Notes: generated by a model from the letters alone, not told the origin. A DNA stretch of 14,588 nt from Chromera velia (GCA_018398765.1 JAHBMJ010000510.1:72677-87264); one strand, 5' to 3'. Positions 1 through 9,194 are shown, counted from the first letter of the stretch. Numbers and translations: made by a program.

Positions 1-1416
1 AACGGAGACACTGACATGGACGCCCTCTGGGCGATGCGACAAGAGGAGTTGGACGATCCCAAGGCCGAGATCTACGAGGTGCTTTGCATTGCCATGAAGG
101 AGAACATCGACGGCCGCGCCTTCTCCCACCACCAGAAGCCGCCCTTCCTTGACCTCAAGACCGGTGAGGTCACGAGGATGTTCGGGGAAGGGCAGGTCGG
201 TGAGGGCATTGCGGACGGCCTGAAGGACATGAAGGTTGTTGACGCAGACGCCTTCGACAAACAAGGTCTGGTTGACAAGACCGACATCGTCTCTGCCATC
301 TCGTCCATCCGTTCAGGCACCAGAATTCACGGCCCCCCGACTGCCTCTGACGAGGGGGAGATGATCGATCCCTCGCACAGGAGGACGTCCCCGCCCCCGA
401 GAAATTCTACTGTGCCAAGATCACCGTCACCAAACAGGACAACGCGTCCAAGGCAAAGTCGTTCTCCGGTACCACTCACCCCTCCGACACCGTTGACAAG
501 ACAGAGCACGGAGATGCAAAAGCAACAGGTAGACACAGCAACAAAACAAAAAGACGTACGCACACTCACACACACACGCACGCTCGCGCGCTGAGACAGA
601 GAGAGAGAGAGAGAGAGTTAGGGCCGGGAAGAAAAGAGGAAAGAACGAGCGAGAAAGGGCCGGGGAGAAAAGAGGAAAGGACGATCGAGACAGGGCTGGG
701 GAGAAAAGAGGAAATTTCGACAGGGGGCGGAAGAGCGCAAGTGGAAGCGACGACTGAGTGTTGCTAGATGCACTGAGAATTGATGCGGAAGGTGCTCCCA
801 GGAAATGGGAAGGACGATGGGGGGGGGGAGAAGAACAAGATGATTGCATGAATTCTCATGCAGGTATTTGATCTGCTTTGTTTTGTCTCCATTCTTCTCT
901 CCCTTCGTTCTCATGTCTCTGTTTGCATGTGAATGCATGAACGAACGCAGGAATGTTGCAGCGGGAATCTGCATTTTGGTGACCCCATCAGCGGGTAGGT
1001 GAATGGTCTTCTCCGGCAGTCCCTCTCTCTTCCTTTGTTTTTTTCTTGCGCGCGATCGTGTGTTTGAGTTTGTGTGTGTGCTGCTTTCACGTTTTTATGT
1101 GTGCATATGTCAACCCGAGTATCTTACCGCCCCCCCTCTCCACCTACAAGGTGCGCAATTGATCGATCTGGTTCCCCCTGTCCCTGCAGGTACGATATGG
1201 CGACGGAGATGGTCATTCAACAGAAGATCGGATCGCAGAAGTGCGAGAGAGGGGTCACCGCCAGAGTGAGGTGGAAGGGTCAGTCAGACAGTCTGTGGGT
1301 GTGCATACACTAGATGCATACAGCTGTGTATTCTGAAGTGCGAGCGCACACATCCACTCGAATTGAAATCCTTCTCCAAAGCTTTCTTTTGTATTTGTTG
1401 GTTTACACGTCAAACA

Positions 1417-1452
<36 letters not shown>

Positions 1453-2722
1453 CAAGGGATGGATCTGTGAGCTCCATTGATCTTCTCATTTTTTGAAGTC
1501 TTCTTGGTTTTCTTGCTTGAAGACATTCTGCGGGTCCGGATTTGCATTTCATTCAGCGTGTGCAAGCAAGCAAGCTCAATTGAAAGAAAAGCAACCTGGC
1601 TTTCCCTGTGTTTTGCCCCCGCAGGTCATTCTTTCCCCCTCACCATCGAACGCCAGCTCTTCATGGTCCCAGCTCACAAGCAGCACCTCGTGCGCCTCTT
1701 GAAGGACTCCACCACCGACAACAACACCCAGAACCACCGCCCCCCTCCCCCAAGGACAGAGCCCTTTGGGGCCTCCTGGTGCTACCCTCCCTTTGAGTCC
1801 TCCAGGCTCGACTCAAACAGCTCTTCCGCCAGGCTCCATGCAGACGGACGTCTCTAGTTGCCTCCAACAACTGAAGATGAACACTATGCCGGCAACGAAC
1901 ATCCCGGGCGTGCTCCCTGCCGAGCTAGTCCTGCTGGCCCTCAACTTGGCCCTCCACGACAACAAGCAGAAGGCCTTCTCTGTGCACACCTTCGCCGAGC
2001 AACAGCAGCTGGTGGAGCTCGACAGACTTCTACAGGTAGGTCTCGACAAAGAAGGATAGATCTCTTCTCATGTCCTTCCTCGATCATGCTTCCTTGGGTG
2101 CTGATCGTTTGCTGTTTAGATCAAGTGGTGTTTCTGTAGAGCTGCAGAGATGGGTGCAACAAAAAGTAAAGGAAGCCATTGAACGATGTCAGATAGCTGC
2201 ATTGCAACAAATTGCCGCAAAAGAAAGCAAAAAGGAGTCGCTGTGGTTTCTCTTTTCTTTTCCACTCCCTTTGTTTTCTTGCTTGCCACCTGCTTTTCGC
2301 CTTCCTAGCCTTTCTCTCTTTCCTTTCACTCTCCTTTCGTCTGCTTGCTTTGATCGATCCCCACGATACCTCTTCCTCTTTCAGTTCTCCTGCCTCGATC
2401 GTGCAGTGCGAGAAGATCGAGAGGGAAGAGCGCAGACGCAGCAGCATGAGGCAGCCCGAGAGAGAAAGAAAGGTCCCCAAAGCCCACGACCCCCAATGGG
2501 AAGATGTGGACGTCCGCAGAGACACAGACAGAGAGGGTAGATGGCGTACATGCGTCTCGATCGTTCCCCCTACCGAAGTCTCAGCCCTCGCCGAGGTTTC
2601 CGTCTCCCGTCTATGTCAGAGAGAGGGAGCGTGTGGGCTCTGACAGATACGACCATGGAGACTTGGACACGTATGAAGAGAGAGAGTGGGACAGACGGGG
2701 ACAGAGGCAGGGTGTCCTCTGA
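1..2722 (+). CDS. Multi-exon protein gene A, unknown function, 5' end outside the window, reading frame broken
   Basis: I do not recognise this protein. Proposed exons are 1-528, 962-998, 1190-1278, 1625-2035, 2148-2236 (or to 2242 or 2245) and 2385 to about 2536-2722. Splice phases agree at every junction (529 donor AG|GTAGAC; 999 AG|GTGAAT; 1279 G|GTCAGT; 2036 AG|GTAGGT; acceptors end in CAG). Exon 1 is open from base 1, so an upstream start is possible; the first ATG is at 16. Predicted segments are an acidic globular start, a beta-rich stretch across exons 2-4 (for example GICILVTPSAGRYDMATEM), a Pro-rich linker, then a long helical, probably coiled-coil region (VELDRLLQ joined to RWVQQKVKEAIERC) and a basic Arg/Glu/Ser-rich C-terminus resembling RS-type tails of RNA-binding proteins. 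The frame changes inside exon 1 (about 350-381), inside exon 4 (about 1702-1766) and possibly near 2600. C/G-ending codons continue across the breaks, so the frames on both sides look truly coding. It may be a recent pseudogene or contain assembly indels. The C-terminus is unresolved; one frame stops at 2722. Confidence 0.55.
566..617. repeat. CA- then GA-type microsatellite in gene A intron 1
   Basis: A short run of CA dinucleotides is followed by CG-rich spacer and about ten GA dinucleotides. It lies just downstream of the proposed donor at 529, inside the first intron of gene A. Confidence 0.8.
621..722. repeat. Three-copy 36-bp purine-rich tandem repeat
   Basis: Units begin at 621, 657 and 693 with GGGCCGGG or GGGCTGGG followed by AGAAAAGAGGAAA. 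The first two are 36 bp long and differ at only a few bases; the third is cut to about 30 bp. The array sits in the first intron of gene A and reads as coding only by accident on the opposite strand. Confidence 0.8.
1419..1448. repeat. (CA)15 microsatellite in gene A intron 3
   Basis: Fifteen uninterrupted CA dinucleotides lie between the exons ending at 1278 and starting at 1625. Confidence 0.95.
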
Positions 2723-3480
2723 TGATAGACAGAGGAGAGTAGAGCGAAGTGCGTCGCTTGCCCGACGACATCAGTTCAGTGGTCCAATTCACGCTGTTCT
2801 GCGACCGAACAGCAAATTCGTCCACAACGACTGCCAGTGGCGTGATCAGCCAAAGGGGCGGGGAGGAGGGAGAAAAGGGAAGAAGCCAGGCAACGTACGC
2901 CGCAACGGTGGGGGAAGAGGGGGCGAAGAATTGTCCTCACAGGGCGCTTCGTCGACTGTATGTTTAAAAAAATGCTCTCATGTGCAAAAAAAACTTATTT
3001 TTTCATAATTACTAAATTCTTTTTATCTTACCAACAGCTTTCAAACTTTGTAAGTATATAATTCTTTAGCATAGATGATTTGGAAAGCTAAATTAAGATT
3101 AATTAAGATATTAATACCTGGAGGATGAGTCTTTCAGCCGAATGCAGATCGAATGTCCCGTGTAGCCTGCGGCGTAGGGCTTTCAGAGAAAACGTCTAGG
3201 GACACTAAACCAAAAAAAGTTTTTTAGTAAAAAATTGATTTTTACTAAATATTTTTTTTTTACTAACTGAGTCTTATAAGAGAGGATACCCTGCAGGTAG
3301 AAACAAGGATTTTATATAGGATTTGATGCTAGGAAGCCTGGGATTTTATCATTTTTTATGAGATTTCAACAAGAATTTTCCCAAATTTTAATTTTACTGT
3401 CTTCGGATAGCCGGGCGCTTAAGTAAACTATTTCCCCCCGGTTGTCCTAATTGCATAAAAATCTATTAAAATTTGTTTAG
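2723..3480. other. Intergenic, AT-rich, no gene seen
   Basis: From about 2960 the base composition drops sharply to AT-rich with many A/T homopolymers, and coding character ends. An open frame runs from 2541 to 3008, but past 2722 it has no codon bias and ends in simple sequence. I see no RNA gene, and no terminal repeats with a target duplication that would define a transposon. A perfect 10-bp inverted repeat lies at 3224-3248. Confidence 0.6.
3224..3248. repeat. 10-bp perfect inverted repeat (hairpin)
   Basis: TTAGTAAAAA at 3224-3233 and its exact complement TTTTTACTAA at 3239-3248 are separated by five bases. The word TTACTAA also occurs near 3008 and 3258, so the stretch is locally repetitive. 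Function unknown; in AT-rich DNA this may be chance. Confidence 0.6.
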
Positions 3481-4023
3481 CGCCAGAGGGGGGGTCTGAC
3501 GAGCCCCCACTGCCGGGTGACTACCCAAAGACAACCAGAGAGACCCCCCGCCCCCCCGGCTACTTTAGACAACATGTGTCTTTATGCCATGCAAGCTGCA
3601 AAATGGATGATTGAGGGCTGGAAAATAAGTTATGTGCAATGCAAGCTGGGCCTTAGCTGGCCATTTCCAACCCCGCGCGCGCGGGCGGTCCGCGGCCGGG
3701 GTCCACGGCGGGCTTACAGCTGCTGCAACGCGCGGGCCGGCCATCGGCATCCATCGGCAACGATCCGTCATCCTTTCCTTCTGAGCCGTCTCCTGCGAAT
3801 TGTCACTGTGACTTTTGAGCTGTGAACTCCTTCACAAGACCTTTTCTTGAAATCGCGGAAGACTGCGAAAGTTCTCCTCTCCTCACACATTTAACTTCAG
3901 GAAACACTTTAGCGTTTGGTCTGTTCGGTTCTCTGGGAGAGTACGTAGAGAGTGAGTCGATCAGAAAAGGAGGGGGAAAACAGGACAGAGAGAGACGTAC
4001 ACGTAGTGGGTAAGAACAAAAGA
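3481..4023 (+). promoter_or_regulatory. GC-rich upstream region and probable 5' leader of gene B
   Basis: Composition switches from AT-rich to GC-rich at about 3480, with a CpG-dense core at roughly 3670-3745 (runs of CGCG and GGCCGG). No coding frame is convincing. It abuts the gene B start at 4024 and is the natural place for its promoter and leader. I see no clear TATA box, and the transcription start cannot be placed. The near-repeats CATGCAAGCTG (3590) and AATGCAAGCTG (3639) are present. Confidence 0.35.
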
Positions 4024-6896
4024 ATGCGGTTCGTTCTTCTAGCAGCCGTAGCGCCCCTCGTGCTCTTCGGAGTCGAGGCGGCACCCGTCGTGGCAGAGGA
4101 CAATGCTGCTGCTGCTGTTGAGGCTGTCAAGGCCCCCGAGCCTGTGACGGTCGAGAATGCTCCTCCTGAGCCTGCACAAACTGAGACTGAAACTGCTCAG
4201 CCTGAGGAGGAGACCGCCTCTGCTCCCCTCTCTGAAGAGGAGGAGAGACATATGATGATCGAAGAGTACGCAACGGAAGTCGGCATGGATGTCGCTTCTT
4301 CCATGGAGGTCAGTACAGTTTGGGAAGGCTTGTGCATTCGAAAACTGTATTCCTTCAAACAGTTTCATTTTTTGGGACATGCTTCCAAGCCGTCTCGGTT
4401 CCTCGCCTGCTCTCCCAACAAGTGAGGCGTGTTTTAGTGTTTGTGCTTGAGAATCTTCTTCTTCCAGTGCGGCTTCGTGATTTTCACTGGAAATAAGGCG
4501 TCGGTGCTCTAATGGTATGATCTCTGGCTTCCACCCAGAGGGTCCGGGTTCGATTCCTGGTCGACGCACATTTTTGTGCTTGGGCGAGGCACCTTGAAAC
4601 TTCAAATGTCGTCACGCAGAAGTTGTGCTGCCTTGATACAAAAAGTTGGGAACATCGTTATCGAATGTATTCATTGAGGGAGGCTCCTTTATGGCCACTG
4701 TATGCTCTAAAGCGCCTCCTGTTTTGCTTTGCAGCCGGTTTACCTGAAGGACACCGTGTACGTCCCCACCCTGAACTGGGTTGCCGCCACGAATGAGAAG
4801 GGCGAGGAGATGAGCCCTGAGGAGTTCGAGGAGGCAGAGGCAGAGACAGAGGAGCATGTGGATATCGATCCCGAGCCCCAGGAGGAGGAGGCTGGTAAGT
4901 CCTTCCATCGTTTTCCTTTGTGGGACAATTCAGACAGAACAAAAGAGGACGCCGCATGCTGAAAAAGAGGGTGAGACGGCTTGGAGTGTGTCAGAGAGAT
5001 GCAAAAAAACAGTCAAGCGCTTCCTTCCCTGTGAGGCAACGACAGGAAGGAAGGTCGCTCAGAATAACACGAATTGGACAGTGGCAAACGGATAAATTCG
5101 CATTCTGTGTTCATGTTGCGGGACGAGAGGTATGTGTGTCTCGCGTGTTTCGTTCTGACAGGTTTCGAAGCAACCACTCAATTCTTGGCCTCTTTACCTC
5201 TGTCTCTGAAAGAGGAAGAGAAACGAAAACAGACTCTTTTGGTCGTGTCACTGCCTGGTTTTGTCTGCAGAAACTGCCGAAGACAGACACCTCCTCGGAT
5301 ACCGACCTCAGCCTTTCAGACCCGGAAGTAAGTAAGTCAGGCAGGCGGCAACGCAGTCAGCTGATCAGTCTTCTGTTCCAAAACAAACCAGGCACCTTTT
5401 GCTCGTCGATGTTTTTTCTGCCCAAAGGTCCTTTCAACGGATTCCTCTTGCAGCCCATCTCCATTCTCACCCCTCTGACATCTTATGTCTGTTCTGGTCT
5501 GTGTGACTGTTGCAGACTACAACCCCCCCGGGCTCCGTGGCGGTCTCGGGTACACCCCTAACCCCCCCGGACCTCGCGGTGGCCGTGGCTACGGCTACGG
5601 ACCCAACCCTCCCGGACCCCGTGGCGGCATCGGTGTCGGCCGTGGGCGCTTCCGTGGCCTCTATCGTCCCCAGCCCTTCAGGCCTGGAAGTGAGTCAGGC
5701 AGACTGGGAGGCAGGCAAGGGGGGAAGGAAGGCAGTATCATGGTCCCAGTAGGCTGTCATGGGAGTATTTGTGTACGAGGGTGGCGCTTCAAAAGGGCTT
5801 CTGCTTTTGCTCTTTTCTTTCCAGACGCGCATGCTTTTTGAGGCTTGTGTGGTTGGCAGCTGCGGAAATTGCTTGGTGCTTGAAGTTGAGGCGTGTAGAG
5901 ATTTGGAGGTTTGTTTCCGTCGCTTGTTTTGTTCATTTTGTGTGCACTTCTCTGTTTTTTGGCTTGCCAACACGGAAGCGAAGAAGGAAAGCAATTCTGC
6001 ATCGATTTCATTCCGTTTCCCACCCCCGTTTTTTGACTGTGGCTTGGTGCAGACTACAACCCCCCCGGGCTCCGTGGCGGTCTCGGGTACACCCCTAACC
6101 CCCCCGGACCTCGCGGTGGCCGTGGCTACGGCTACGGACCCAACCCTCCCGGACCCCGTGGCGGCATCGGTGTCGGCCGTGGGCGCTTCCGTGGCCTCCA
6201 GGCCTTCCGCTACAACCCACCCGGACCCCGTGGCGGCATTGGGCGCACCCCCAACCCCCCCGGACCTGTCGGCGGCCGCGGCTATGGCTACGGACCCAAC
6301 CCTCCCGGACCCGTCGGTGGTGTCGGGGTCGGGCGTCGCCGCGGACTTCAGGGAGACGAGGGAGAGTCCTTCGACGATGTGAACCCCGAGGAGGAAGGGC
6401 AGATGACTGACGAGGAAATCGCAGCAATCGAGGAGGAGGCTATGGACTTGGAGAATTCCTTGAAGGTTAGTTGGAGGAACACGCGTACGCACTGAGAGAG
6501 GCAGAGCGACAAGTTTTCAGATGAGATTCGGAGCAAATGCAAAAAATGACATGCATGCTTGGAAAGCAGTTTTAGAAGGCAAATGCCTTCCACACAAACA
6601 ATGCAGAACAGGCAAAGTGACTGTGGTGGTCTCTGAGTGACTCGCTGCTTTGCTATTGCCACCATTTTCTCTCGCATTTCTCACACCACGCTCCCCCCAT
6701 ATCTCTTTCCTTCCCTTTCCTTTTCATTCAGCCCATCTTCCTGGAGGATCGCGTCCTCGTTCCCGAGATCTCCTGGTCCCCTGTCGGCAACCCCAACGAG
6801 AAGATCTCCCAGGACCAGTTCGCAGAGATGATCGCCGACGTTGAGGCAAAGGCCATCGCTGCAGAGGAGGCAAACGCCCCTCAGCTTCGGATGTAG
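4024..6896 (+). CDS. Gene B: predicted secreted Gly/Pro-rich NPPG-repeat protein with acidic ends, six exons, 417 aa
   Basis: Exons: 4024-4308, 4735-4894, 5271-5327, 5516-5689, 6053-6465, 6732-6896. All junctions are GT-AG, phases match (0, 1, 1, 1, 0), and the sum is 418 codons including TAG at 6894-6896. The start ATG at 4024 has A at -3 and opens a signal peptide (MRFVLLAAVAPLVLFGVEA, likely cut before APVV), so the product should enter the secretory pathway. Residues 20-95 are Ala/Pro/Glu-rich and acidic; 96-148 begin PVYLKDTVYVP; 149-167 end YRPQPFRPG; 168 to about 325 hold three modules rich in Gly, Pro, Arg and Tyr with nine NPPG motifs; 326-363 are acidic; 364-417 begin PIFLEDRVLVP. 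There is no cysteine, no recognisable enzyme motif and no transmembrane segment after the signal. Composition suggests a disordered structural or extracellular-matrix, wall or mineral-associated protein; this is inference. An earlier in-frame GTG at 3952 is not a eukaryotic start. Confidence 0.88.
4498..4568 (+). tRNA. tRNA-Gly (anticodon UCC) inside intron 1 of gene B
   Basis: The 71-nt cloverleaf folds by hand. The acceptor stem GCGTCGG/TCGACGC has 7 pairs (one G-U), with discriminator A at 4568. The anticodon stem TCTGG/CCAGA has 5 pairs around loop CTTCCAC, giving anticodon TCC, which reads GGA glycine codons. The T stem CCGGG/CCTGG has 5 pairs with loop TTCGATT, containing a good B box. 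The D arm is weak: CTCT against TGAT gives only two standard pairs, and base 10 is C. No intron and no encoded CCA. It lies on the same strand as the host gene between the donor at 4309 and the acceptor at 4734, and should be transcribed by RNA polymerase III. It could be a working gene or a slightly damaged copy. Confidence 0.9.
4571..4575 (+). terminator. RNA polymerase III terminator of the tRNA-Gly gene
   Basis: A run of five T starts two bases after the tRNA 3' end, the standard Pol III stop signal, which suggests that the nested gene has its own transcription unit. Confidence 0.8.
5516..5661 (+). repeat. 146-bp exact direct repeat, copy 1 (5' part of gene B exon 4)
   Basis: This segment is identical at every base, including synonymous positions, to 6053-6198. 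It starts exactly at the splice acceptor of exon 4 and encodes one 49-residue module with three NPPG motifs. Confidence 0.95.
6053..6198 (+). repeat. 146-bp exact direct repeat, copy 2 (5' part of gene B exon 5)
   Basis: Identical to 5516-5661 and also starting exactly at a splice acceptor. It is followed within the same exon by a third, diverged NPPG module (about 6205-6345) in which PGPR is changed to PGPV twice. Confidence 0.95.
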
Positions 6897-8663
6897 AAGG
6901 GAAAGGAAGAGAAAGAGAGAACCGGCATGAGAACGACCTAAAGCGGAAGAATCAAAGCTCATTCTCAAGAGAGATCGAGCTCAAATAAAAAAAGAGAAAC
7001 GAAGGCAGGCCAGATGGAAAAACAGTCGTTGAAAGAAAGAGCGTGACCAAAGAAGAAACAGAGCGTGACCGAAGAGACAAAGAAAAGAAGACGGTCTGCT
7101 TGACGGGAGTCATTCCTTGCGCAGCTTTGTTCTTTGTGTCCCTTTTCCTTATGTTCCCTTGTATTGTCGTTAGCAACAGAGCAAGTGCGTGCATGCGTTT
7201 GGTGTGTCCTGTCATCTATGAATCAGGCTGACTGTTTGCTCTTCCCTCCCTGGAAACTCTTCGCGGCAAGAGTTGGCTTCCTTGTTGTTTTTTCCGTTGT
7301 CTCAGTCTTCACTGCGTATGCATGAAGACAGTACAGCCTATAGCATGAAATACACGCGAATGAGTGGGAGAACAGAGACGGAAACACGGACTTATACAAA
7401 GTCTTTTCCCTCCTTTTTCTCATGCACACATGCGTGATCGCGTGAAGACCCATCCAACCAACGGGAAGCTATGCGTCTTCCTGCTTTGGTCACCATGCCT
7501 GAATCCGATCGAGTTGGATCTCCGGATTTGGAGCGTGACAGTGAAGTGAAGGGCGACGCAGGGAACTGTCCCTGCGTGTTTCGTCCATGCACTGCATGTG
7601 AAATGGTGTTCGAAAGACAAGTAAGTTCATGGGACAACGAGTGGGGGCCAGTTCGGCCTTGAGTGTCTGACTGGCTGAACTGTATGCTTAGCTTTCCTCG
7701 GGCAGTCCGTGAGGATGAGGTTCAACTTGATGTAAGTGTCTTGGAGAGTGGAAACGAAGAAAGGAAACAGAGAAAACGAACAGGCAAGGGAGCCATGGAG
7801 CAGGCTTCCGTGTTTTAAGTGCATGAAGAAGGAAACGGGAAGCCTTGAAGGAGGCTCCTGTCGACATGCGGAACGAAGTTGAAAGAACGGAAGGAAGGAA
7901 GGGTTCACCGTGCTGGGCACAGAGCTCAGCTCGAGGGCATCATTGCCTGTCCGTCTGTTTACTTATTTGTAAATCTTTTTTGAGAACAGCATCTGCAAGT
8001 TTGTTGCGTCCTCGACCATGCATTTGCCAGTAGTTTCCTTTTGGCAAAGTTCCTTTACAACAGTGCAACTCCCTGCACAAAGCACTGTGACATCTGTCTT
8101 CAATTGAGTAACGGTCGTCGGTTCAAGTCGATCGGTGGCCTTCAATCTTGCCGCCGAAGTTGCCGGTACTTAGTACTGAACAAATAAAGTTGTTGTGTGC
8201 CGCGGCTGTGGTGCGTCCCACTCAGCGGTTCTGGCATGCCCCGGTCAGGCACCTCGCTCACGCATGTACGGGCGCGGGGGCCACGGCTGTATTCAACCCT
8301 GAACGGCAGAATAATTGGATCTGCTTGCTCCTCACTGAGATCGATCCACACTGGTTGAAACCCCTTTTCTCTTCTAGCCCTCTCTGACAGTCCTTGGACT
8401 TAAAGCCGGCAGAAGTACCTTCGTTCACTATGTAGCTATATTTGTTCTAGGCTGCTAGCCACTGAACATAATAAAAGTTGAAAGTCTTGAAATTGAGACC
8501 TTACAAGACATTACTCAGCTAGCGTCTCATACAACTTGAAACCTAAGAAGCTGCTTGGTAAAGTTGGTAAACTGAGGTTATAGTAGTACTGTTATACCTA
8601 AGGTTATATAATATAAATGCTATAATCTGGACTATAATATTTAAACAAAGCTCATAATATATT
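6897..8663. other. Gene B 3' flank and intergenic DNA, no gene supported
   Basis: The first 200 bases are strongly purine-rich, probably 3' UTR. Beyond that, short open frames on both strands lack the C/G-ending codon bias seen in genes A and B. A stretch at 7471-7620 is open and ends at a donor-like CAA|GTAAGT, but no partner exon is evident. A GC-rich block at about 8110-8350 is followed abruptly by AT-rich DNA that runs to the hAT element. I see no tRNA, rRNA or terminal repeats here. Confidence 0.5.
6984..6989 (+). terminator. Candidate poly(A) signal AATAAA of gene B
   Basis: The hexamer AATAAA lies 88 bases after the gene B stop codon, in a purine-rich, unstructured 3' flank. The position suits a 3' UTR signal, but polyadenylation signals differ among protists. 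Confidence 0.4.
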
Positions 8664-8671
8664 GCTAAAGC
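8664..8671. repeat. hAT target-site duplication, left copy
   Basis: GCTAAAGC directly precedes the left terminus of the element and matches 9187-9194 exactly. Confidence 0.85.
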
Positions 8672-9186
8672 TAGGGTAGGGAAAAAGGTAGGTTATGAAG
8701 TTAGGTTATAGGTTATTGGCCCTCCAGTTATGATAACCGGTCATAACCGGCGGTTAACCGGGTTAACCGGTAAGAGCTGATAAAAACAACATTATAGTTA
8801 AAAACAACTTCAAACAAGCAAAAAATACTGAAAGCATAATAAAACGGTTGCAAACCTTTGTTATAATAACTGAAAACGTATAAAAAATCATGTCTTTCTT
8901 AGTGTGTGGACTATAAACATAATCAAACAAGTTGTTATATGAATTAAAAATGTTTTTTTATTATGTTTTGGTCCAGGTTTTGGTCGTCTTTCATTTGTTT
9001 TCCGTATGTAACATCTGTAAATTTTTTTTTTAATCACGTTTTTACAGTGAAAAGTTTCAAATTCAGTGAGGAAACTATCTCTACTAAGACATAAAAAGGT
9101 TATATAACCGATAGGTTAACCGAACCGAAACGCTTTTTGACGGCTAAGTCAGTTCGGTTCGGTTAATAACCTATTTTCCACCCCTG
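8672..9186. mobile_element. Non-autonomous hAT-type DNA transposon (MITE-like), 515 bp
   Basis: The element is flanked by a perfect 8-bp duplication GCTAAAGC (8664-8671 and 9187-9194), the target-site size made by hAT transposases. Its ends are imperfect inverted repeats: left TAGGGTAGGGAAAAAGG..AGGTTAT, right end read inward CAGGGGTGGAAAATAGGTTAT. The CAGGGGTGG-type terminus is typical of hAT elements as I know them. Subterminal regions on both sides hold clustered motifs built from GGTTAACCGG and CCGAACCGAA, a usual hAT layout. The interior is AT-rich and has no open frame of useful size, so it encodes no transposase and would have been moved by an enzyme from elsewhere. Confidence 0.85.
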
Positions 9187-9194
9187 GCTAAAGC
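9187..9194. repeat. hAT target-site duplication, right copy
   Basis: GCTAAAGC directly follows the right terminus (..CCACCCCTG) and matches 8664-8671 exactly. Confidence 0.85.

Noticed and set aside
72-849. Open frames on the minus strand opposite gene A exon 1 and its intron
   Set aside because: They are antisense shadows of GC3-rich coding sequence or translations of GA/CT-rich repeats, with Ser/Pro/Phe-biased composition.
2960-3480. Transposon in the AT-rich block
   Set aside because: I found no terminal inverted or direct repeats with a target duplication; only a short hairpin and A/T runs.
3952-4023. Upstream extension of gene B to 3952
   Set aside because: The codon at 3952 is GTG. 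The first ATG at 4024 directly begins a good signal peptide.
5759-6382. 207-codon plus-strand frame rich in Pro, Thr and Ala
   Set aside because: It reads the NPPG repeats in a shifted frame. The spliced frame with matching phases gives a signal peptide and a complete protein.
5695-6492. 265-codon minus-strand open frame over gene B exon 5 and intron 4
   Set aside because: It is the mirror of the Gly/Pro repeat, crosses an intron without codon bias, and the plus-strand gene explains the region fully.
8110-8145. Possible tRNA from the B-box-like GGTTCAAGTC
   Set aside because: No T stem, anticodon arm or acceptor stem can be paired around it.
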